IMG/VR virus record: IMGVR_UViG_3300008267_009201
Coordinates: 1 to 55,910 of that record
Direction: 5' to 3' (one strand)
DNA: 55,910 bases
Origin: a virus
In this document: one piece after another, positions 49,863-55,910 of the stretch
Numbering within the stretch: position 1 is the stretch's first letter
Layout of the letters: the number at the start of each line of letters is the position of its first letter
The notes under the pieces: generated by a model
What the model was told of the DNA's origin: nothing
Seen by the model: only the letters and a program-made list of their open reading frames with translations
Database searches by the model: none
Program-made: the position numbers and the translations under genes

Positions 49863-50378
49863 ATGTCACAGAGAAATGTACCAATAACAAGATTAGGAAA
49901 ATTTTTTGGAGCCGAGGATTTTAGTTTAGATGTCGGTATGGGTAGAGAATGGTTAGAGGGGGATATGAATTTCACTTTAGTATTATATAAAGTTGATAAA
50001 AGAAAAACTGATTTAGACGATGTATATGGTGAGGCTTTAAAAAATGGCATTAAATTTTTTCCTCCCGTTGAGTTCAAAGCTTATGTTCAGGTCATGGCTC
50101 CTGAAAATAGAAATATTGGTAACAGTAAAATTAACCAATTTGAACCAGGTAATATGAGAATATCTGTTTACCAAAAACATTTAGACGAACTTGGTATTGA
50201 TATAGATTACGGAGACTACATTGGATATTACGAAAAAGAAAATAGAGTTAGATACTATGTAATAAATAATGACGGTAGGGTTACCTCCGACAATAAACAC
50301 ACTTATGCAGGTTACAAACCTTTCTATAGAACTATGATGGCATCTGCTGTAGGACCTAACGAATTTAACGGTTTATAA
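49863..50378 (+). CDS. Neck/head-completion protein candidate (gp14 position)
   Basis: 171 aa: RNVPITRLGKFFGAEDFSLD, GREWLEGDMNFTLVLYKVDK, then GIKFFPPVEFKAYVQVMAPE and YGDYIGYYEKENRVRYYVIN. Beta-rich, with acidic surface and no enzyme motif. It is directly followed (3 bases) by the gp15-like gene and then the sheath, which is the place of neck gene 14 in T4. Sequence similarity to T4 gp14 is too weak to see by eye, so the call rests on order. Confidence 0.52.
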   Translation: MSQRNVPITRLGKFFGAEDFSLDVGMGREWLEGDMNFTLVLYKVDKRKTDLDDVYGEALKNGIKFFPPVEFKAYVQVMAPENRNIGNSKINQFEPGNMRISVYQKHLDELGIDIDYGDYIGYYEKENRVRYYVINNDGRVTSDNKHTYAGYKPFYRTMMASAVGPNEFNGL

Positions 50379-50381
50379 AAA

Positions 50382-51419
50382 ATGGGTTTACCAAAAAAAA
50401 TAAAAAAAGATATTAATCTAATCCCTAAAAAAGAAGGATTACCTCGTAGAATAGAAATGCTCGATATGATTAATGAGCATGGTACGTTTTTACCAAAATC
50501 TATATTACATGAAGATTTAGATAGAGGATTTTTAGATTTTGTTAAAAACGATTTAGAAACAGTATCTGAAGGTCTAAAAATTCCTGTTATTGACATAATT
50601 ATGACAACTCAGAATTGGGCGAATTTTACAAAAACGTGGGAGTTCCAAAATCTTGACAAAAATCCTGAGCCACCATTTATTACAACAATTAGAAATCCTG
50701 AAGTAAAATACGGTTCGTTACCTTCTCTTCTATGGACAATTCCAAATAGAAGACAATATTATTATGCTGCAGTTCCTACATGGGACGGGGACCGAAAAGG
50801 GTATGATGTCTACACAATACCACAACCAGTTCCTGTCGATATTACATACTCTGTTAAAATAGTTTGTAATAGAATGAGAGAGTTAAATAAGTTCAATAAA
50901 AAAGTTATTGAAAAATTTTCTTCAAGACAAGCGTACACAAATGTTAAAGGTCATTATATTCCAATTGTAATGAATGAAATTTCTGACGAGTCGGTTATGG
51001 ATATTGAAAAGAGAAGATATTATATCCAAAGTTATGGGTTTACATTAATGGGATTTTTAATTGATGAAGATGAATTTGAAGTTAAACCGGCAATTAACAG
51101 AGTGTTACAGTTAATTGAGACCGACACTAAAAAAGTTAAATCTAAAAAAATTAAACAAGAACCATTACCTTCAAATTATTTAACTTTTAATTTTGACAAT
51201 AATAGCTATTCATCTTCTCAACAGATGAAATACACTGCAAACTTAACTGTTGAGTCATTAATTAATGTTACTACTTATATGGTATATATAAACGGATTAC
51301 TTTATGGGTCAGACACAAGATTAATTCAAATTAATAATGGCGATAATTTACAAATTATTGTACAAAAATTAACTCTTAGTGAACCATCATCAATAAATCT
51401 TGGAATTGAATTAATTTAA
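50382..51419 (+). CDS. gp15: Tail sheath stabiliser/completion protein (gp15-like)
   Basis: 345 aa. The central part YDVYTIPQPVPVDITYSVKI and CNRMRELNKFNKKVIEKFSS reads like gp15 of T4-like phages: a V-x-x-T-Y-x-V strand followed by the N-x-x-x-E-x-N-x-x-x-x-x-x-F helix. Residues 40-75 (DLDRGFLDFVKNDLETVSEG) resemble the start. GHYIPIVMNEISDESVMDIE and RYYIQSYGFTLMGFLIDEDE follow. gp15 caps the contracted or extended sheath and joins tail to head. The C-terminal 110 residues (from about 235) are an extra Ig-like module. It sits two genes before the sheath as in T4. Confidence 0.7.
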   Translation: MGLPKKIKKDINLIPKKEGLPRRIEMLDMINEHGTFLPKSILHEDLDRGFLDFVKNDLETVSEGLKIPVIDIIMTTQNWANFTKTWEFQNLDKNPEPPFITTIRNPEVKYGSLPSLLWTIPNRRQYYYAAVPTWDGDRKGYDVYTIPQPVPVDITYSVKIVCNRMRELNKFNKKVIEKFSSRQAYTNVKGHYIPIVMNEISDESVMDIEKRRYYIQSYGFTLMGFLIDEDEFEVKPAINRVLQLIETDTKKVKSKKIKQEPLPSNYLTFNFDNNSYSSSQQMKYTANLTVESLINVTTYMVYINGLLYGSDTRLIQINNGDNLQIIVQKLTLSEPSSINLGIELI

Positions 51420-51566
51420 TTATTCTCCGTAAATATCGTTTTTATTTGAACAACTTTTTTTAATTAACATTTCAACAAATTTGTTTATTTTTAAACCATT
51501 CTTTTCACAATGTTTTTTTAACAAATCGTGATGATATTCTGATATTTTAAGGTTTTTAAATTTCAT
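51420..51566 (-). CDS. Small ribbon-helix-helix-like protein, 48 aa
   Basis: 48 aa, from ATG at 51566 to TAA at 51420-51422, on the strand opposite the tail genes. The text MKFKNLKISEYHHDLLKKHC, then EKNGLKINKFVEMLIKKSC, has the ribbon-helix-helix pattern: a short beta strand (KNLKISE), helix 1 (HHDLLKKHCEKNG), a turn, then helix 2 (INKFVEMLIKKS). RHH proteins bind DNA as dimers and act as repressors. It fills most of the longest intergenic stretch. Its stop starts 1 base after the gp15-like stop. It may be a regulator, or an antitoxin-like remnant; no toxin is nearby. Confidence 0.62.
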   Translation of the reverse strand: MKFKNLKISEYHHDLLKKHCEKNGLKINKFVEMLIKKSCSNKNDIYGE

Positions 51567-51599
51567 AGGATAAAAAAGTAGAAAAAATTCATACCAAAA

Positions 51600-51651
51600 T
51601 ATAAATAGATTGAAATATGTAAAGTTTTTTGAATTTCCCCTAAGTATTTAT
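51600..51651 (+). promoter_or_regulatory. Sheath gene promoter region: TATAAATA and RTATTTAT boxes
   Basis: An exact T4-type TATAAATA lies at 51600-51607 and GTATTTAT at 51644-51651, 76 and 32 bases before the sheath ATG at 51684. The sheath is a highly made protein, so two late-type elements here are reasonable. The stretch 51567-51683 has no gene. Confidence 0.45.
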
Positions 51652-51683
51652 ATAAAAATAAATTATAAAAAAACTTACATTAA

Positions 51684-54600
51684 ATGGCTAAATCAAACAC
51701 AGTTTTCGTTTCTCCAGGTGTATACACATCTGAAAGAGATTTGAGTTTTGTGTCTCAAAACGTCGGTGTAACTACTTTAGGTATTGTTGGGGAAACGGTA
51801 AAAGGTCCGGCCTTTGAACCGATTTTCATCACAAACTATGATGAATTCCAACTTTACTTTGGTGGGACAACACCTGAAAAATTTGTGAACACACAAATAC
51901 CTAAGTATGAAGCTGCGTATATCGCAAAATCTTACTTACAACAATCTAATCAACTTTTTGTAACTCGTGTATTAGGGTTATCAGGTTACGATGCGGGACC
52001 TTCATGGTCAATTAGCACAGTAGCTAATGTTGATTGTAGTACTGTTGGATTCAACGGCTCACCAACAACATATACTGTTAATTTCACAGGTACTACTGCG
52101 TCAACAAACACGATTAGTTTTACAACAAGTTTCCCGTCAGTTATAAACGCGAACCTTACTGAAAATTATACAACTTTTAATGGTGGAACATCAACAATTT
52201 CAGATGATGTTAAAGCATTGTTATTAGGTATTATGAGAACCCCAGCGTCTTCGGCTTATACTGCAAGTATGTGGGGAACTAATTTAGGTTCTAGTTACAC
52301 TTCATTTGCTAATACATATTCAGCGATAACTAATGAATTTGGCGTTACTAGTTTATCGGCAATTACATGTAATGCAAATAATGACCCATGGTTTTATTCA
52401 AATTTTGATTTAACTACAGGAAATACTTACACAGGTTATTCATTTAATGCTGCAGTAACTACAATGACGGGTACAGCAGGTTCATTCTCAGGGATTATGT
52501 CAGGTACTTACTTTACTCTTACAGGTACTGCATTTTCAAATTACAATAATATTGTTGTAACAACTCTTCGTTCAAGAGGATTGGCAGATTATGCAAATGA
52601 TGCGGGTCCAGTATACCAAGTATCTGCAACAACAGGATTAAGTATGGTTTGTTCAGGAGCTTATTCAGGAGTAACTAAAAATCCGTTCACAACTTTCTTG
52701 TTAACTGGAGTTACAATAGAAAATACTAATTTCACTTATGAAGTTAATCTTTTAGAGACAAGTCCAAATTATATTTCAAAAGTGCTTGGGGTATCAAACT
52801 TTGGTAAACCTAGAACAACTTTCCCATTATTTGTGGAGGAGACTTACTCTACTTTATTAAATTATGCATATAACAAAGGGTATATTCGAGGATTAAATTG
52901 TACATTAGATACAACATCTAAAGCAAGAGATTTAACCGCAGATTCATTAGGTTGGTATTTAGAACAGTACCAAAGTGCTGAGTCTCCTTGGGTTGTTTCT
53001 GAATTACGTGGTAATAAAGTATACGAATTGTTTAAATTCTTCACAATTGCCGATGGTAATAATTCAAATACTCAAGTTAAAGTAACAATTGCAAACATTT
53101 CATTTACTAATGGTACTTTTGATGTGATTGTTAGAGATTTCTACGACACTGACAGTAATCCTGTAGTTGTTGAGAAATTCTCAAATTGTAGTATGGACCC
53201 AGGATTAAACAACTATATCGCTAAAAAAATCGGTACATCTGATGGGGAGTTCCAATTGAATTCTAAATATGTAATGTTAGAAGTTAATGTTGACGCACCG
53301 ATAGATGCATTACCATGTGGTTTTGAAGGTTATATTAATAGAGAGTACCCTTCAGCTACACCGGCATATCCAGTTTATAAGACTAAATATTACATTCCTG
53401 GTGAGACTATTTATGACCCTCCTTTTGGAAACTCTGCAGGTACAAACAATGATACTCAAAGTTCAGGTGACAATGTAAGAAGAAGTTACTTAGGGTTCTC
53501 AAGTCAATTTGGAGTTGACGAATCATTATTAATCTATAAGGGAAAACAAAATCCTGTTAGTGATTTCTGTGATGCGACAACAGGTTCAGATTGGGCTTAT
53601 CTTTCTAAAGGTTTCCATATGGACAGTGGAGCAACTGCTATTACAATATCACAGTTAAATCCTAATTATGGTGGTTTAGTTACTTCAGGAAATCAGGCGT
53701 TTGATTGTGGTGTTGCATCATTTAATAGTGAACCTACATCAGAAACTAACCCTTACTACAGATTATTTTCACGTAAATTCACTATGGTATTACAAGGTGG
53801 ATTTGATGGATGGGATATCTATACTGAAAGAAGAACTAATTCTGACAGATTTGTATTAGGTAGAAGTGGTTATTTGGCAGGAGCGTGTGTTTCTACAACA
53901 TATCCTTTAGCAACTGGAACAGGAATGTTTAAACAAATTACTGTAGGTGAAAATAGTGTCGATTGGGCAAATACCGATTACTACGCATATTTGTTAGGAC
54001 AACAAACTTTCTCAAATCCTGAGGCGGTTAATATAAATGTGTTTGTGACACCTGGTATTGACATTGATAACAACAGTAATCTTGTAGAATCAGCAATTGA
54101 TATGATTGAAAACGATAGAGCGGATTCAATTTATATCACAACCATTCCTGACTTCAATTTGTTACAACCATCAACATCTATGGATAATTTATATTACCCA
54201 CAAGAGGTTGTTGACATTTTAGAAACTTCAGGTATCGATTCAAATTATACGGCAACTTACTATCCTTGGGTGTTGACTCGTGATACAGTTAATAACACAC
54301 AAATTTATCTTCCAGCAACTGCCGAGGTAACAAGAAACTTAGCTTTAACTGATAACATTGCGTTCCCATGGTTCGCAGCCGCGGGTTACACAAGAGGTTT
54401 GGTAAATGCAATTAAAGCACGTAAAAAGTTAACTCAAGAAGATAGAGACACTCTTTACAAGGGAAGAATTAACCCAATTGCAACTTTCAACGATGTTGGA
54501 ACAGTGATTTGGGGTAATAAGACTCTTCAAATTAGAGAATCTGCTTTAGATAGAATTAATGTAAGAAGATTGTTATTACAAGCTCGTAAGTTGATTTCAG

Positions 54601-54860
54601 CAGTGGCTGTAAGGTTATTGTTTGAACAAAACGATGCGGTGGTTAGACAACAATTCTTAGATGCGGTTAACCCTATCTTAGATTCAATTAGAAGAGACAG
54701 AGGTCTATACGATTTCAGAGTGACAGTTCAAAACACACCTGAAGATTTAGATAGAAATCAAATGATTGGTAAAATCTATATTAAACCTACTAAGGCGTTA
54801 GAATTTATCGACATTGAGTTCTTAATCACACCGACAGGTGCGTCTTTTGAGAACATCTAA
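51684..54860 (+). CDS. gp18: Tail sheath protein (gp18-like), enlarged
   Basis: 1058 aa. N-terminus FVSPGVYTSERDLSFVSQNV and GVTTLGIVGETVKGPAFEPI with EFQLYFGG and EAAYIAKSYLQQSNQLFVTR is the sheath signature. C-terminus NTQIYLPATAEVTRNLALTD, FPWFAAAGYTRGL, RINPIATFNDVGTVIWGNKT, RINVRRLLLQARKLISAVAV and FIDIEFLITPTGASFENI is the conserved core that polymerises on the tube. T4 gp18 has 659 aa; here some 400 extra residues lie mostly between about 110 and 340 (Ser/Thr/Gly-rich, TGTAGSFSGIMSGTYFTLTG) and 400-700. They would form outer domains on the sheath surface. Confidence 0.9.
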   Translation: MAKSNTVFVSPGVYTSERDLSFVSQNVGVTTLGIVGETVKGPAFEPIFITNYDEFQLYFGGTTPEKFVNTQIPKYEAAYIAKSYLQQSNQLFVTRVLGLSGYDAGPSWSISTVANVDCSTVGFNGSPTTYTVNFTGTTASTNTISFTTSFPSVINANLTENYTTFNGGTSTISDDVKALLLGIMRTPASSAYTASMWGTNLGSSYTSFANTYSAITNEFGVTSLSAITCNANNDPWFYSNFDLTTGNTYTGYSFNAAVTTMTGTAGSFSGIMSGTYFTLTGTAFSNYNNIVVTTLRSRGLADYANDAGPVYQVSATTGLSMVCSGAYSGVTKNPFTTFLLTGVTIENTNFTYEVNLLETSPNYISKVLGVSNFGKPRTTFPLFVEETYSTLLNYAYNKGYIRGLNCTLDTTSKARDLTADSLGWYLEQYQSAESPWVVSELRGNKVYELFKFFTIADGNNSNTQVKVTIANISFTNGTFDVIVRDFYDTDSNPVVVEKFSNCSMDPGLNNYIAKKIGTSDGEFQLNSKYVMLEVNVDAPIDALPCGFEGYINREYPSATPAYPVYKTKYYIPGETIYDPPFGNSAGTNNDTQSSGDNVRRSYLGFSSQFGVDESLLIYKGKQNPVSDFCDATTGSDWAYLSKGFHMDSGATAITISQLNPNYGGLVTSGNQAFDCGVASFNSEPTSETNPYYRLFSRKFTMVLQGGFDGWDIYTERRTNSDRFVLGRSGYLAGACVSTTYPLATGTGMFKQITVGENSVDWANTDYYAYLLGQQTFSNPEAVNINVFVTPGIDIDNNSNLVESAIDMIENDRADSIYITTIPDFNLLQPSTSMDNLYYPQEVVDILETSGIDSNYTATYYPWVLTRDTVNNTQIYLPATAEVTRNLALTDNIAFPWFAAAGYTRGLVNAIKARKKLTQEDRDTLYKGRINPIATFNDVGTVIWGNKTLQIRESALDRINVRRLLLQARKLISAVAVRLLFEQNDAVVRQQFLDAVNPILDSIRRDRGLYDFRVTVQNTPEDLDRNQMIGKIYIKPTKALEFIDIEFLITPTGASFENI

Positions 54861-54874
54861 AAAAATGATAGTTA

Positions 54875-54908
54875 AAAAGACCCTCACAGTAATGTGGGGG
54901 TTTTTTTA
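54875..54908 (+). terminator. Terminator after the sheath gene
   Basis: AAAAAGACCCTCACA, loop GTAA, TGTGGGGGTTTTTTT: a 9-bp stem with one G-T pair followed by a run of T, about 15 bases past the sheath stop. Confidence 0.88.
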
Positions 54909-54917
54909 TTTTAACCA

Positions 54918-54925
54918 ATATTTAT
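54918..54925 (+). promoter_or_regulatory. RTATTTAT box before the HAD gene
   Basis: ATATTTAT-AAGAT-ATG, gap 5, only 10 bases after the sheath terminator, so this gene must have its own promoter close to here. Confidence 0.5.
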
Positions 54926-54930
54926 AAGAT

Positions 54931-55773
54931 ATGAAAAAAATTTTTGAAGGTTTCACAAAAGAAGGTACTCCTGATTTAAAATACTACGCATTTGATTGGG
55001 ATGATAATATCATGTATATGCCAACTAAGATTATTTTAAAAGATAAAGAAGGTAAAGAGGTTGGAATGGGGACCCATGATTTTGCAAAATATCGTACATT
55101 AATAGGTAAAGAAGATTTTGAATATAATGGTAATACAATTGTAGGATTTTCAGAAGACCCATTTAGATATTTTGGAGAAAAAGGTGACGAAGAGTTTTTA
55201 ATAGGTTGTATGATGGCAAGAAAAGGTCCGGCATGGAGTGATTTTGTGGAAGCAATAAATGGAGGGTCTATTTTTTCAATTATTACTGCGAGAGGTCATC
55301 ATCCTAATACTTTAAAAAAAGCGGTTAAACAATTAATTGAAGGTGAAATTGATGGTATCTCTAAAAGTGAATTGGTTAAAAATTTAAAAAAATATCGTAA
55401 CAAAGTTAAAGGACTCCCAACTGAAAAATTGGATGATAATACACTTATAAATTTATATTTGGAAATGTGTCAGTTTTATCCTGTCACACATGGTGAGGGT
55501 AGTGCGACTAATCCTGAAGATGGTAAAGTTAAAGCGATGAGAAAATTTATATCTTATGTTAGACAACAAGCAAAAATTTTACAACAAGACGTAGAAATGA
55601 TTGACGATGTATCCAACTCTTTCATTCCACAAATAGGTTTTTCAGATGATGACGAAAGAAATTTACAAGCAATGATGAATAAATTATCAGATGAGGAAGA
55701 AAAATCTTTAAAAATGTATACTACTAAAACTGGTGAAAAAAGAAAATTTCAAGGAACTAGTAATGAAGACTAG
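54931..55773 (+). CDS. HAD-superfamily protein between sheath and tube genes
   Basis: 280 aa. YYAFDWDDNIMYMPTKI at residues 17-33 is HAD motif I (D-W-D-D-N; nucleophile and acid/base Asp). FSIITARGHHPNTLKK near 113-128 is motif II with T-A-R-G, and GFSDDDERNLQAM at 245-257 is motif IV with three Asp. The insert between motifs is large and helical. The T-A-R-G and DD-x-x-x-N blocks are like those of HAD proteins in many T4-like phages. N-terminus MKKIFEGFTKEG is faintly like the shared peptide but lacks L/I-x-E. In T4 genes 18 and 19 are adjacent, so this is an insertion. Confidence 0.75.
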   Translation: MKKIFEGFTKEGTPDLKYYAFDWDDNIMYMPTKIILKDKEGKEVGMGTHDFAKYRTLIGKEDFEYNGNTIVGFSEDPFRYFGEKGDEEFLIGCMMARKGPAWSDFVEAINGGSIFSIITARGHHPNTLKKAVKQLIEGEIDGISKSELVKNLKKYRNKVKGLPTEKLDDNTLINLYLEMCQFYPVTHGEGSATNPEDGKVKAMRKFISYVRQQAKILQQDVEMIDDVSNSFIPQIGFSDDDERNLQAMMNKLSDEEEKSLKMYTTKTGEKRKFQGTSNED

Positions 55774-55824
55774 TACAAATATTTTGAAAAAAAAACAAAA
55801 GTAAATAGATTTTTCTTTTGTGAT

Positions 55825-55832
55825 ATATTTAT
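55825..55832 (+). promoter_or_regulatory. RTATTTAT box before the probable tube gene
   Basis: ATATTTAT on plus, 34 bases before the ATG at 55867, followed by AAGAG and an A-rich leader. The spacing is like that of the sheath gene. Confidence 0.4.
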
Positions 55833-55866
55833 AAGAGAATAAAACAGAAAAAAACAAAAAGAAACT

Positions 55867-55910
55867 ATGGCTGATTTGCTGATGAAAATGCCGATTCCCT
55901 ACGAACCGAA
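55867..55910 (+). CDS. Probable tail tube protein, N-terminus only (partial at right edge)
   Basis: Only 14 complete codons are in the window: MADLLMKMPIPYEP. Tube proteins (gp19) of T4-like phages often begin with a short hydrophobic head and then a [FY]-x-Y-E-P-x-[RK] block, so the visible Y-E-P fits. The position after the sheath also matches T4 order. The call is tentative because so little is visible. Confidence 0.5.
   Translation, partial: MADLLMKMPIPYEP

Noticed and set aside
49754-50077. 107-residue minus-strand frame
   Set aside because: Lies opposite the neck candidate and overlaps the helicase start; composition is that of an antisense shadow.
55795-55821. Terminator after the HAD gene
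   Set aside because: ACAAAAG and CTTTTGT form only a 7-bp, AT-rich stem with a 13-base loop and no T run; too weak to call.

Overview
The window reads as part of the genome of a large T4-like contractile-tailed phage (myovirus) that probably infects a member of the Bacteroidota. The T4-like core is visible as the C-terminus of a gp23-type major capsid protein, a gp55-like late sigma factor, a family-B DNA polymerase, a gp15-like sheath stabiliser, a gp18-like sheath, a gp5-like hub protein, and a probable tail tube start at the right edge. The host call rests on low GC, an almost complete lack of Shine-Dalgarno sites, a DUF6576-like domain typical of Bacteroidota, and three promoters that fit the Bacteroidota pattern TTG-N20-TAnnTTTG. 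The genetic code looks standard. I see no tRNA, CRISPR array or insertion sequence.

Layout. Positions 2-289 hold the capsid protein end, followed by back-to-back terminators. Positions 407-6318 hold small accessory genes: two muralytic enzymes, a lipoprotein, an HExxH protein and several proteins with a shared N-terminal peptide that resembles the T4 capsid-targeting sequence. Positions 6315-11899 (minus) encode virion or baseplate proteins, and 11928-12674 (minus) the late sigma factor. Positions 12674-29173 (minus) form one long, tightly overlapping run of glycosyltransferases, sugar-nucleotide enzymes and methyltransferases. PhoH, dUTPase, a PolB-type exonuclease, a HAD nucleotidase-like protein and a GDPD-like protein are embedded in it. 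Positions 29248-31829 (minus) hold small proteins including a WYL-like protein. Positions 31875-42961 (plus) carry a Cys-rich virion adhesin candidate, a second glycosyltransferase block and two tandem tail-fibre-like proteins, one with a Pro/Thr-rich stalk. Position 43053 onward holds the DNA polymerase, a short minus block (neck protein, Mn-type superoxide dismutase, SNF2-type helicase), and a plus-strand block of neck, sheath stabiliser, sheath, HAD protein and probable tail tube. There is no gene-free stretch above about 300 bases; the longest gap, 51420-51683, contains a 48-residue ribbon-helix-helix-like gene.

How it may work together. An 8-base motif, RTATTTAT, lies on the coding strand shortly upstream of most genes that head a transcription unit. 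It is a candidate phage late-promoter element, plausibly read by the gp55-like sigma factor. The polymerase, the 132-aa gene at 5262 and the large glycosylation run instead have host-like promoters. At least seven proteins, including a lysozyme, a DD-carboxypeptidase-like enzyme and possibly the superoxide dismutase, begin with short amphipathic peptides that end in (L/I)-x-E, the cleavage rule of the T4 prohead protease. This suggests a set of enzymes packaged in the head and delivered with the DNA. The glycosylation genes (about 20) point to assembly of an amino-sugar-containing glycan, most likely for virion decoration or host-surface modification.
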